Shown piece by piece: positions 1 to 9,690 of a DNA stretch of 38,239 bases. Under the pieces are notes generated by a model that saw only the letters and a program-made list of their open reading frames with translations, made no database searches and was not told the origin of the DNA. The stretch lies in assembly GCA_003427395.1 (NCBI GenBank), contig BFEA01000127.1, positions 116,358 to 154,596 on the forward strand, in the 5' to 3' direction. Within the stretch, counting starts at the first letter, position 1. Every line of letters begins with the position of its first letter. Both the position numbers and the translations under genes were made by a program. Origin of the DNA: Chara braunii (Eukaryota; Streptophyta; Charophyceae; Charales; Characeae).

Positions 1-73
<73 letters not shown>
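1..73. repeat. (AG)n microsatellite
   Basis: An uninterrupted AG dinucleotide run from the first base of the window; its true start lies outside. Similar GA/CT tracts occur inside the two copies of LTR A and in element B. Confidence 0.97.
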
Positions 74-74
<1 letters not shown>

Positions 75-237
75 GGAAAAGACAAAGCAACGGGAAAAGA
101 TAAGAGCACCGACAACGACCGGATGTTGTTTTCTCCTTGTCTAAAAATAGAACCAGGGCTACTCCGGGTTGAATTGTGAGCTCCCCGGCCTCGTCCCAGA
201 GATTGTTCTTTGCAATAAATTGTTCAAGCTTTCCAAA

Positions 238-268
<31 letters not shown>

Positions 269-1245
269 ATAGAGAGCGTAAAAAAAAGAAAAAGAAAAAA
301 AAAAAATAGAGAGCATCAGCATGAATTCATCGTCGGCGGGCATTGTACGCTGTTGGAAGAACTTGACGGCAATCAGGTCCACATTCGGTCGACGCTCGTT
401 TGGTGCTGAGCGGAGGTGTCCTGAGGTTCCCGGAGGGCGTACTCGCGCAGTACCAGAGCTCGGGTTGTACTCAAGCAATAACCTTTTCGACTGACATCTG
501 GACGTACTTATGGTCAGATATATCCATGTCTCATTGTAATTTCGGTTAGATACATCCGGAAAAGTTGTGGCGGGACTATGCCCTCAGTTTCGCCCACGTC
601 CACTCAAGATGAGGCTTTTTTTTTTTTTTTCCCTTTTTTTGAGATGACGCTATTTTGAGTATGTCCTGAGTGCGCTCTGAGTTCCTTCACGGCATGTACT
701 CATACGATCAACTTTCCTCGATGAATCTGTTCGTAATTACGGTCAAATGCAGTTGAAACGGCTGCTGGCATGCGTGGGGTATGTTCGCCGAGGTGCGCGC
801 ACGTGAGTCCTCGAAGGGATGAGTTCACTCGGCGCATGCTCAAAGATGTCGATCATTTGCTCGACTGAACCTGGCCTTAATGACCGCCAGGTGCGTTCCT
901 GAAAAGTGCTAATGTTGGCAATATGCCCTTACACCTTCATTTGGATATGGACTCGCGTTTGCAACCACCTCATTACGACACACTCACGGAATGTCAGGGA
1001 AGTTTCGCTCCGTTATTACATAAAGTCCTCGAGATTTTGAGCATGGTATTATTACACCGCCCTTCACCGTCATCATCACCGTTTGATAGAGTTTTTTTTT
1101 TTTTTTTTTTCCGGCATGGATTCCCGCCGATAAGGTCCCGCAGCACCAGCCCGTTAGAGCTAATTCGCTAATATAAAGACAAAAAAAAAAAAGAAGGAAA
1201 AATCAAGAGTAGGGCCGGCATCCTGGTAGTTCACAAGGTGGAGTC
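74..1245. other. Gene-free interval with simple repeats
   Basis: No coding region is supportable here. It holds an AATAAA-type motif near 216, an (AAAT)n run at about 233-271, an A-rich stretch near 280-306, and poly-T runs near 616-630 and 1092-1110. The short open frames run through these low-complexity tracts and show no domain or motif. Confidence 0.7.
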
Positions 1246-1276
1246 TTGGGGGCTGACGGGGGGCGAGGTCCCACTA

Positions 1277-1381
1277 CCGTCTTCCCCCGAACACAACGCA
1301 CCCTTATTTTGGCATTATCTGGCCGGAAATATACGTTGTATACATTCATTTTTAGGGTGCGTTATGTTCGGGGGAAGACGG
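1277..1381. repeat. Foldback hairpin repeat (28-bp arms)
   Basis: The arms at 1277-1304 and 1354-1381 are reverse complements over 28 bp with one mismatch and enclose about 49 bp. The left arm is preceded by a GGGCGAGGTCCCAC-type motif, also present in the hairpin repeats at 2.4-2.7 kb, so it probably belongs to the same family of MITE-like foldback elements. No target-site duplication was recognised. Confidence 0.75.
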
Positions 1382-1844
1382 CAGCAAAGATGATCGGATC
1401 GAATGCCAGAATCTGGTCGAGTTTATGGAGATGTGCATGAAATCGAGATTGAACTGCCTTTCTGCATCTGTGCTTAGAACACATCCAGATTCAGGAGCTC
1501 GATCCTATCCTTTTTGCTAGTGGGACCTCGGCCCGGATGTCACATGACTTACAACGGTCACGACTCACGAGACTCAAAGCACCACCTACTACACCTACGC
1601 CTTCTCGCGAATGAATCGGGTCGGTTTTCCGGTCGGATACGTCCACGAAAGTGCTCCTGGGAATAGCCCTTATCGGGGCTTCTTACTTCAATTAGTAGAT
1701 GCTCGGTCGGCAGAGTACCGAGACTTTACAACGCAGAGCGATGGGCCTCGCTGTGCAAAATAAAACCCCGAAAAAAATAAAAATAAAAAAAAATTAAAAT
1801 AAAGAGACCGAGTCCACCGCTAGAACATGCCAGCTCTTTTGTTT
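1382..1844. other. Gene-free spacer
   Basis: No coding frame, RNA gene or recognisable element is seen. There is an A-rich run near 1768-1803. An 11-base stretch at 1819-1829 is complementary to 1905-1915 inside the next hairpin, giving an alternative fold. Confidence 0.6.
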
Positions 1845-1965
1845 GGGCCTCGCTGCACTACTCTTGAAATGCACAAAAGACAAAAATCACGGCCCGTATC
1901 TTTCCATGTTCTAGCGGAAGATTCACTCTCGTTTTGCACATTTCAAGAGTAGTGCAGCGAGGCCC
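1845..1965. repeat. Foldback hairpin repeat (27-bp perfect arms)
   Basis: Perfect 27-bp inverted arms lie at 1845-1871 and 1939-1965, separated by 67 bp that include a short ACAAAAGACAAAAATC motif. A diverged second copy follows at 1991-2111 and a fragment recurs near 21300-21360, so this is a dispersed family. The structure fits a MITE or foldback element. Confidence 0.8.
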
Positions 1966-1990
1966 TTTGTCTTTTCTTTTGCGCATGTGG

Positions 1991-2111
1991 AGAGTAGTGG
2001 CACTGCTCTCGACATGCACGAAAGACAAAAATCAAGGCGGTGTATCTTTCCATATTATAGCAGAAGATTCACTCTCGTTTTGCACATTTCGAGAGTAGTG
2101 CAGCGAGGCCC
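1991..2111. repeat. Second, diverged copy of the 1845-1965 hairpin
   Basis: The right arm (2085-2111) matches the right arm of the preceding hairpin with a single change. The left arm near 1999-2015 is more decayed (about 15 of 17 positions pair). The loop shares the AAAGACAAAAATCA motif and the TTCTAGC/TATAGC-like segment with the first copy. Confidence 0.7.
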
Positions 2112-2237
2112 TATATGCAGTCCAACCACAACGCACAGTAGCTATAAATAAGGCGCTGTTCCTCTCTTTTCACTTTTTTTTGTTTTGTTTTTCCCATTTC
2201 AGTCAGTGAACTGATCCGAAGAGATTATTTCTTTTTT

Positions 2238-2385
2238 GGGGTAACTACCGTCTTCACCCGGGGCTACTGTAGGTCCCACTTGCACGAATGAAGAGATTGA
2301 GACCGTAGATAATCGAGATCGACGGCTGAAATCTCCTAAATTAAATCCGTACAAGTGGTACCGTGCCCCCAATAGACCGCCCGGC
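2238..2385. repeat. Foldback element, GGTCCCAC family, copy 1
   Basis: Imperfect inverted arms begin GGGG..GGTCCCACTTGCACG on the left and end with the complementary CAAGTGGTACC..GCCCC on the right. The central segment is the reverse complement of the central segment of the copies at 2411-2553 and 2611-2730, so this copy lies in the opposite orientation. Confidence 0.7.
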
Positions 2386-2410
2386 AATTACAGCTTGATA
2401 TTTCTTTTTC

Positions 2411-2553
2411 GGGGTAACTACCATTTTCACCCTGGGCGAGGTCCCACGTGCGCAAATTAGGAGATTTGGGCCGTCGATCTTTGCTATCTACGGTCAGTAT
2501 CTCTTAATTCGTTCGTGCAAGTGGGACCTAGCCCCCGAATAGACCGCCCGGCA
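2411..2553. repeat. Foldback element, GGTCCCAC family, copy 2
   Basis: The left arm with GGCGAGGTCCCACGTGCG pairs with the right arm CGTGCAAGTGGGACCTAGCC. Its central 28 bp (2469-2496) recur exactly in copy 3. It begins GGGGTAACTACC like copy 1 and ends with the same ATAGACCGCCCGGCAA motif. Confidence 0.75.
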
Positions 2554-2610
2554 AGAATCATCGCTGCACTGAAGGTTGTCCCAAATGCAGCTGTAATGAC
2601 GAGGCGTTCT

Positions 2611-2730
2611 ATTCGGGGGCAAGGTCCCACTTGCACGGATTAAGAGATTCTGGCCGTCGATCTTTGCTATCTACGGTCAATATCGCTTAATTCGTGTAAG
2701 TGGGACCTAGCCCCGGGTGACGACGGTAAG
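2611..2730. repeat. Foldback element, GGTCCCAC family, copy 3
   Basis: Arms at about 2614-2650 and 2679-2715 pair over roughly 36 bp with a handful of mismatches, enclosing the same central segment as copy 2. This is the best-preserved hairpin of the three-copy cluster. Confidence 0.78.
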
Positions 2731-2749
2731 GGGCAGTCACCATGATTTC

Positions 2750-2847
2750 AGTTTTTCTTTTTCTTTTTCTTCTTCTTCTTTATTATTATTATTATTTTTT
2801 TCTTTTTTTTTTTCTTTTTTTTTTTTCTTTTTTTTTTTCTTTTTTTC

Positions 2848-2890
<43 letters not shown>
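2750..2890. repeat. Pyrimidine/poly-T low-complexity tract
   Basis: About 140 bases of T broken by scattered C, A and G. The open frames across it encode only Phe/Ser or Lys/Glu runs and are not genes. Confidence 0.95.
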
Positions 2891-2893
<3 letters not shown>

Positions 2894-2946
2894 GGCCCAA
2901 CCAAGTCAATTACCTGTCTAATCTGGACAGGACGGCCTTTCAGGCC

Positions 2947-3340
2947 TTTTTTTTTTTTTGTCATTATAGTATTACTGGGAACCCCATAGCAGCCACATCC
3001 GTGCTCAAGCCTCCAACGAGGGAACATGATGCGGGAGCTGCACCCACCAGCAGCAGGTGCGATACCTGCTACAGCAGGTGGGCGACACCGGCCAGGGGTC
3101 AGCCGGTAGCATCAGGACCGAGCTTCTTCGATGGGCCAGTCACTGTGCCTCCCCTCCGGTCCCCTCCCCCTATGAACATCAGCAGTCTCTGCTCAATGCC
3201 ACTCGGGGGGACCAACGGCATATCTCTAGGTGGCGGGCGCCAAGCTTGCCGAGGAAGGTACATGAGACCAATGGGGATTGAACCCAAGACCTCCCGAATG
3301 CCACTTGCGTGCCTTAACAACTGAGCTAGGCCGCTGGATC
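2947..3340 (-). mobile_element. tRNA-derived SINE with poly-A tail
   Basis: On the minus strand the element begins with a tRNA-like head: CCTAGCTCAGTTGTTAAGG (A-box type) at about 3314-3334 and GGGTTCAATCCCC (B-box type) near 3275-3290, spaced as in pol III type 2 promoters. A body of about 300 bp follows and ends in a run of A (T-run 2947-2959 on the plus strand). The acceptor stem does not close, so it is SINE-like rather than a working tRNA gene. No target-site duplication was identified. Confidence 0.7.
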
Positions 3341-3359
3341 AGAATTATGTTGTTCTGTC

Positions 3360-3437
3360 ACCTGATTGCATCTGGATTCGAACTTGGGTCTGATTCATAT
3401 TTCAACAATTTGTGGGTGCACCAACTGAGCTAGGCCC
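3360..3437 (-). repeat. Second tRNA-like head (SINE fragment or tandem SINE head)
   Basis: On the minus strand, GCCTAGCTCAGTTGGTGC (A-box) is followed at tRNA spacing by AAGTTCGAATCC (B-box). The acceptor and T stems pair poorly, so it is not a plausible functional tRNA. It lies just upstream of, and in the same direction as, the SINE head at 3275-3334, so the two may form one composite SINE. Confidence 0.6.
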
Positions 3438-3479
3438 GTTGTTTTTCTTTCTTTTCTTTTTTTTTTTTTTTTGGGGTCG

Positions 3480-3851
3480 AGATATGACAGGTAGGGATCT
3501 CATGATCTTACCAAAATTGCAACAGAGGTCGAACTGCTGTGTGTGAGGTCAATCCTTCTGCCGCAGCAAAGTTATCCCAAGCGGCCTTGATATTACAGGA
3601 AAGCCTATTTGCTTTGGACTGTACTCTATAACCCACCTAGAGTCTGACTTGGTAGTGGGATATCTTTGCTTTCTCTAGAAACAACTTATATTTCCAGCCG
3701 ACAGCCAAAGGATGACCTTTGGCCTTACAGTGTCAGTCTGAGAGTGTAGTACCGTTCTGGCATTATGTTAGACTGTTAGTGAAGGTACAACTTTATGTGA
3801 TGCCATTTATCAGTCTATCAAAAAAAAAAAAAAAAAAATCAACTTGAAGTT
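3480..3851 (-). pseudogene. Degenerate minus-strand coding fragment, product unknown
   Basis: One minus-strand frame gives a protein-like translation with only scattered stops, the best part reading SNIKAAWDNFAA-type sequence around 3540-3600. It ends at the 5' target-site duplication of the LINE. The same strand on the far side of the LINE (10639 to 10040) also holds a frame with few stops, and joining the two across the TSD keeps the frame. I infer a decayed gene or retroelement ORF split by the LINE. I do not recognise the product. Confidence 0.35.
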
Positions 3852-3866
3852 GAACTTCTTCCTTTA
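3852..3866. repeat. 5' target-site duplication of the LINE
   Basis: GAACTTCTTCCTTTA, identical to 10025-10039. It marks the left end of the LINE insertion. Confidence 0.85.
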
Positions 3867-3891
3867 GATCTCTGTGGGGCGCTGGCCCGCG

Positions 3892-3983
3892 GCTAAACAA
3901 GCGCTCGGTTCCGCCGCGGCGGCGCTAACCAAGCGCTCCGTTCCGCCGCGGCGGTGCTAAACAAGCGCTCGGTTCCGCCGCCA
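3892..3983. repeat. 32-bp tandem repeat, ~2.9 copies
   Basis: GC-rich units beginning GCTAA(A/C)CAAGCGCT start at 3892, 3924 and 3956, with one or two differences between units. They lie at the 5' end of the LINE and are probably part of its 5' untranslated region. Confidence 0.85.
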
Positions 3984-4006
3984 CCGGTCCGACAACCGGT
4001 CTAAGC

Positions 4007-4659
4007 GCCCTCAAGCAGCCATCCAGGTTGAAGAGAGGGTTTACACACCGTGCGAAGAGTCAGCTATGCCTGTCCGCGCGACGCTTGTAGGGTAGACCTA
4101 AGGTAACAACCTTTATCACTAGAAAAGTATCCAAGCTATAGTGCCCAAGACATTCTGGGTTGGACATCTGTGCAAGCTGTGGAAGTTTCAGGCTTTCAGC
4201 TGGCAGTGTCGACAGAAAGACTGAGGCATCATCCCCAAGCATGGACATTGACGAAAGCCAAGTGGGAGGCAGGAAGGAAGACACAGCTCAACCTCACATC
4301 GATGTGGGGATGGTAGGGGCCGCCGACGACCGGACGAGCCGCCCTCAAGCAGCCATCCAGGTTGACGAGAGGGTTTACACGCCGTGCGAAGAGTCAGCCG
4401 TGCATGTCCTCGCGATGCTTGTAGGCTAGCCCTAAGGTAACAACCTTTATCACTAGACAAGTATCCAAGCTATAGTGCCCAAGACATTCTGGGTTGGACA
4501 TCTGTGCAAAGCTTGCAAAGTTTCAGGCTTTCAGCTGGCAGTGTCGACAGAAAGACCCAGGCATCATCCCCAAGCATGGAAATTGACGAAAGCCAAGTGG
4601 GAGGCAGGAAGGACGACACAGCTCAACCTCACATCGGCGATGTGGGGATGGTAGGGGCC
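4007..4659 (+). repeat. Two tandem ~335-bp monomers in the LINE 5' region
   Basis: The segment starting GCCCTCAAGCAGCCATCC at 4007 restarts at 4341, a period of 334 bp that grows to 338 through small indels. The two copies are nearly identical, covering about 4007-4340 and 4341-4659. The second runs into the start of ORF1. The arrangement recalls tandem 5' promoter monomers of some L1 elements (established for rodents); a promoter role here is inference. Confidence 0.85.
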
Positions 4660-6455
4660 GAGGACGGGGCGACCATGCCTAACCGAGAACGGCCCGCTGG
4701 AATTGAAGATGACGAGGTGGCCAACAACAGGTCACCCCCCCAGGCACACACAAATTATTGGCCGGAGGAAGAGAGTTCGGGAGATGTTAGCCAGATGCTA
4801 TGATGCGGGGATCTTACCGTCAGGGTGGGATGTTGGGGAGTTGAAAGAGGATGGGACCAAGGCACACTTCACACTAAATCCGTCGTTGGACGAGATTAAA
4901 GTGAAGTGGCTCAAGGAGCGGACAGTAACGGTAATCTTCCTGGAGGGCTCTAAGAACTAACCAAAGAAGATTAAGGAAGACGTCATCCGAGCCTTCGAGG
5001 ACGTGTGGATGCAGGAGGAACGTTTTGACCCCTCGATAACTCGGGGGAGGGTTTGTATTGAATCAAGTAACGTACTATCGTACGTGGCGAAAGATAAGCT
5101 AGTGGCGGAGTGGATGCTAGAGGAGCAAACAGTAAGAGTGGTGCTCAAGAGGCGCTGGCACAACATTGCATTCAAACCCTGGATGACCAAAGCGGAAATC
5201 CAGGAAGCTAAGCGGCAGGATGAACGAGATTATTTTTGGATCCGAGTGATAGATGTTCCGCTTGATGCATATTGCTACTTGGAATCTGCAGTAGAGAAAG
5301 CAATTGGAACTGTACGGAAGGTGTACCCTTCGGAGAAAAATGCTCGAACGCCTCAATCGATTAATGTTCGCATGGACATAGGCATTGAACACAATCCTAG
5401 ACTGAAGGAAACCTTGGAATTTACAACTTTCCAAGGGCAGTCAATGGAGCTTCAAGTAGCCAATGCGTTGACTCCATGGTGTCCCAAATGCCGTCGTTAC
5501 TTTCACAAGGAGGAGGATTGCACGCGAGCACGGGGGACAAGAACGCCGAGTCCCGCCCGTCGGAAGGAAGTCAGAGCAGTAGTACCAGCAGCAGAAACAG
5601 CAGCGCTCCGCCGTCTAGCCGAGGCCGAGCATCCTCGCATCGAGGAACTCCTCCTCCCCAAGACCATCTCTCGCCGAGTACGTTAACTCAAGGACCAAGG
5701 CACAACAATCAGACGGGAAGCACAAGGAGAGGAAAGGCACCTACCTATTCAGAAAGTTGGGCCCACCGGGAGGAAGAGGGGGCGCGGATCAACTAGCAGG
5801 AGGAGCGTCGTTTATCTTCTCGCAGAACAACCCAGTGTTCTCACCGGGTCCAGTCGGCTATGGCAGAGTAGGCTCAGTAATGGACGAAGGGAGACCAGCG
5901 GCACCAAGTCAAGGCGGTGGGACACACGGGCATAATTCCGAAGCAAGGAACGCAGTTGGGGGAAGAGGGAGGTGGAAGAGGACCTTCAGGTAACGAGGAG
6001 CAAGACGATCAAGGGTAATGGAGCCGGGAGGGAGCACGGCATCCAATAGGAAGACGGGCGCAGCGGGGCCCACCACTAGTGGAACCTCACAGGGCAGGGG
6101 AGACCTAGCCCCGACTAAGCTCCGCGGACGGCTCAGTGAAGACATGAAGGAGCTGGGAATTCAAGAAGAGGAGATTGAAGGGGAGCCGTCAACGTCGTCA
6201 TCGGTGGCAGCGGATGGTGCAGTGGGAAGAAGCAACGTACAATGTACAATGACGATGAAAAGAAACAGACGGCAAGTAACCGGGTTAGATAAGGAGTGGG
6301 AGAAATACCTGCTCCCATTACTTTTTACAGCTGCCCAGGAAGGGATTTTTGTCTTAGCCTGGTCGACTTTGGCGACAAAGACGGTTCTTCCTTCACAACC
6401 GATCTTAAGCCCCCCGACGCCAAAAGACATGGTGAACATCACAAGAAGAATCTAT

Positions 6456-6489
<34 letters not shown>

Positions 6490-7165
6490 NTTTTTTTTTT
6501 TTTTTTAAAGATAAGGGCCCAGTGCCCAAGGCTGATATTATCCATAAGAAGATTGAGGCCGGGGTCCTCACAGTCTACCCGGAGTGACCAAACCGAACTT
6601 GCTGAGAACCGGGCTCAGTGTCCCTCATATGATGATAATGATGATCGTAATGATGAACATGATGCTAATGATAATGATTAGTATATAAAAAATTATATAT
6701 CAGTACTTCTTGCCTTCTAATCCTAGAACACCTCCTAGCCCTTATGGTTTTGACATAGCTGTAAGAGTTATTCCGGATATCCCAACGCCTAGGTTCTTCA
6801 TTGATAGGCCGAACGTGAAGGCTAAGTTATTCGTTCCATTGCTTGATGCACGGGTCACATAAGAAAATCTGGCAAAGCTGGTAGGGCAAGGGCTGTGTCT
6901 CTTCCCGATCAGCTGGCTCGCTCAAGCAGACCACCCTGATCTGGGAAGACTTAGGATATTGGGCGATGTGGTGGCAACGGTGTTGAATACGAAAATCCCA
7001 AAGGCACGCTCACTCTCCTCCTCTACGTTTCAAATGTTTCTGACCCAAAAATGGGACATAGTGGTGTCTGGTCCAGTGGGCACCGCTCCACCTTCAACAT
7101 CGTCTATTCCCTTACTCCGCATCCAATCTAAGTCGGTCGTGTCAGATAGCCATGCTCCAAGTTAG
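4504..7165 (+). pseudogene. LINE ORF1 (nucleic-acid-binding protein), broken
   Basis: ORF1 of L1-type elements encodes an RNA-binding chaperone of the retrotransposition particle. The best-preserved part is one frame from 4703 to 5686 with a single in-frame TAA at 4958-4960. It carries a plant ORF1 (DUF4283-like) region with the WHNIAFKPW motif near 5153-5180, then a CCHC knuckle (C-x2-C-x4-H-x4-C) at 5480-5521. An N-terminal part from 4504 lies in another frame. Downstream, several short frames and a poly-T tract with one N interrupt the sequence. A further open frame from about 6692, with one TAA near 6859, ends at 7165 and overlaps the ORF2 start by 14 bases. Whether 5687-6690 is all original ORF1 is uncertain. 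Confidence 0.75.
6457..6506. repeat. Poly-T tract with one unresolved base
   Basis: About 49 T with an N at 6490, inside the ORF1 region. It shifts the frame and may be a real homopolymer expansion or a collapsed assembly gap. Confidence 0.9.
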
Positions 7166-7905
7166 GGTAGCATCATGGAATGTGAGGGGCATAGGGGATA
7201 CCAGAGGTAGAGGGAAGAGACAACGGATAAAGTCATGGATGCATTCAAAGAAAATCCAAATCCTTTTTTTTTTTCTTTTTTTTTTTTCACACAGGAAACT
7301 AAATTGGAAGAGGAAAAGATCAAGGAACTGGGAGCATGGTGGGACGGCCCACAAGCATGGGCCCCGGCCTCAGGTTCACGGGGAGGGGTGGCTATCCTAG
7401 TACATAAGAATTTGGACGCAGTCATCGTAGATCATGACTTCGATCAGGAAGGTAAGTGGGACTGGATCAAATTCCTCTCAGCAGGTCGGGAATGGGCGGT
7501 GGTTACTGTTTATGCACCCGCAGTTAGAGCAGATAGAATAATTTTCTTTGAAACCCTGATGGATGCTCTCCCGGATGTTGATGATGTAAATCATCGCAGG
7601 TGATTGGAACACTGCTCTTGACGATGTCAATCCTCTGTTTTACTCGATGCGGACAGGTAAGGACCTGGACGCTGTCTTGGAAATAATGATGGAACTAGAT
7701 TTGGTTGATGCATTCAGACTTGCGAACCCCACGGACCCAGGCTACACCTGGTTCTCCTCCCAACTAAGTTCAGGTCGGAAGGTCATTCCTAGAAGACTAG
7801 ACTACTTCCTAATTAGCCAACCCATTTGAGCAACGCAGTATCGGTGACGACTGACCCTCATCCTATGTCAGACCACAATCCTATCATTCTGTATTTGAAG
7901 TGTCT
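7152..7905 (+). pseudogene. LINE ORF2, endonuclease domain
   Basis: This is the N-terminal apurinic-type endonuclease of L1 ORF2, which nicks target DNA to prime reverse transcription. The start ATG at 7152 overlaps the end of ORF1 and is followed at once by the ASWNVRGIGD motif. Other motifs in order are QETK (after a poly-T run at 7264-7287), GGVAIL, the VTVYAP strand, GDWN near 7600, RRLDYFLIS near 7790-7815, and SDHNPI near 7870-7885. The domain is spread over three frames: the T-run shifts the frame, another shift occurs near 7585, and another near 7826. All main catalytic motifs remain visible, but the reading frame is broken. Confidence 0.85.
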
Positions 7906-7910
7906 TCTAG

Positions 7911-9690
7911 ATGAATACTCATGGTTTTCGGAAGCAGCGGTTGGGAGTTATGGTAGTGTTGGACTCATGCCAAGATGTACAAGAGGAAGTCTTCCAAAAC
8001 AGGGTTGTCTCTAGAATCAAGTCATGGGGGGGAGCCCCACATCTATCCATTTTTGGGAGGGCTATGGTGATTAATGCCTCTCTGTTTGCCCTTTTGTGGT
8101 TTGTAGGAAAGGTGAGATTGTTGAGTCCCTCACTGATTGCACTGTTAGGTTGCCTGGCAGCAAGCTTCTTATGGAAACCACGAGCCAGTAAGTGGGAAGG
8201 TTTCAATTTCTAAGGTGGCCTGGGATCTAATAGCGCAGCCTAGGGAAGAGGGAGGGCTAGGCATTAGAGACCCTCACAGAAACAACTGTCTGTTGCTCTC
8301 ACAGTGGTTTCTCAAGGTGTCAACCAGTCAAGGCTGTGAACATTGGATGTTAATGGGGGAGCACATCTTAGGTGAAGAATGGGGATTGGCCCGTAAGGAG
8401 GACGTGTGGCTCTGTCTCCAATTGGAGTCGTATGTGAACAAGAAAATCCGTTCTACCTTTTGGGTTGGAGTGGTGTCGGCCTGGAAGAAGGTGAAGCCTA
8501 ACGAATGGGTAGATCCAGTCACTAAGCAAGAAGTGCTGAGGCAACCGTTATTTGACAATCCCAGAATCTGCAACGCTATGGGAATGAGCTTTAGAGCAAA
8601 CAAAGAAGTAGGTACATTTGGGGATAGTTGGATTAGAAGGGGGGTGGTCCGCATTGCTGACATCTGGGAGGTTCTAGAAGGACGATGGAGCACAACGGAG
8701 GAGATCAGGTTGAAACTTGAAAGTAGGCAATTTGCATTTGGTGGAGGAGAAATTGGCAGATCTGATTGCAGCAATCCCAAAGCCCTGGCACAACCTCCTT
8801 GCCGCAGAAGGAGTGGACCCACCAGGCACATGGTACTCAACAACAAGACCTGGAGAAGAAAGGAAATACTCGAAACTACTTTCGTACTCATCTGACGGCA
8901 GAAGGCTCTTCCAGGGATGGACCAAGCCCCCCAGTATGCTTCAAACTCAGCTGCAACCCTCTGAAGAACAAACCACACATCCCCCGATGGACTTACCATT
9001 GGTCCAAGTGAGGGTGGAGGAAACCTGGGACAAGGAGAACACCCACGCCTGTACACTTCTCTCAGAACTCCCAATAGCTGACTGACAATGACTGTAAGTT
9101 AGATCCTGCGGCATGGGCGTGGAGGGGCTTAGGCAGAAATGGCACAACGCTGAAGATGCATGAGATGAAGCAAACTACAGAACTCCTACTACCGCCCACA
9201 ATGCCTTTGGCAGTGGCCACAAAACGCTGGAATGGGAGTGGAACTGGGACAGAAATTGGGCCATTGGAAGTGGTGGGATACCCATTGGAAGGAGTTTTAT
9301 GAATGGGAGTGGAACTGGGACAGAAATTGGGCCCTCTTGGGCATTTTGCCAGAGGACCTGCCGATCTCAAAAGGATGTGGCTAGGTGGTGCAAATATGCA
9401 GAGCGATCATCTGTTCCGTCATATGGGACTGCCGAAATAAGGCAACTTTCAAGGGCAAGGGTTCTTCTGATACAGAGACGAAGGAACTGATTCGATCCAG
9501 ACTCCGCCAGGCCATAAACTTGAAGGCAGACTGGAACAGAAAAAGCTGCCAAGGGAAGAGAAACAGCAGAAATTGCAGATGGTTCTTGGGCACTTGGGGC
9601 CGCGGTAAGACATCAAACTGGTTGGTGAATGTGGACAGAAGAAGGAAATTTGGAATTTTGCTCATGGTTAGAGGTAGGGGCACAGAATGA
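7911..9690 (+). pseudogene. LINE ORF2, C-terminal region; RT domain absent
   Basis: Sequence resumes with the region that follows the reverse transcriptase in plant L1 ORF2: a W-x-LS-x-GR-type segment (SIFGRAMVINASLFALLWF) near 8047-8108, then KVAWDLIAQPREEGGLGIRD near 8210-8275 after a one-base shift, and a long C-terminal stretch open to 8895. A late segment near 9390-9450 has an IWDCRNKATF motif, as in the zf-RVT/RNase H-like tail. No RT motif (for example a FADD box) lies between SDHNPI and this region, although intact ORF2 has several hundred residues there, so an internal deletion near 7900-7930 is inferred. Confidence 0.78.
9231..9333. repeat. 32-bp direct repeat inside LINE ORF2 tail
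   Basis: A 32-bp sequence beginning AATGGGAGTGGAACTGGGAC occurs at 9231-9262 and again, identical, at 9302-9333. It looks like a local duplication in the decayed coding region and adds to the frame disruption. Confidence 0.9.

Noticed and set aside
1-2730. CRISPR-like array from the repeated hairpins
   Set aside because: Repeats are few, diverged, inverted and without regular spacers, in a eukaryotic repeat context.
2717-3027. Phe/Ser-rich and Lys/Glu-rich frames over the pyrimidine tract
   Set aside because: Pure low complexity.
3275-3437. Functional tRNA genes
   Set aside because: A- and B-box motifs are present, but acceptor and T stems do not pair well and a SINE body with a poly-A tail follows.
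8328-9074. 248-codon minus-strand frame
   Set aside because: It is antisense to the LINE ORF2 C-terminal region, whose plus-strand translation carries the recognisable motifs.
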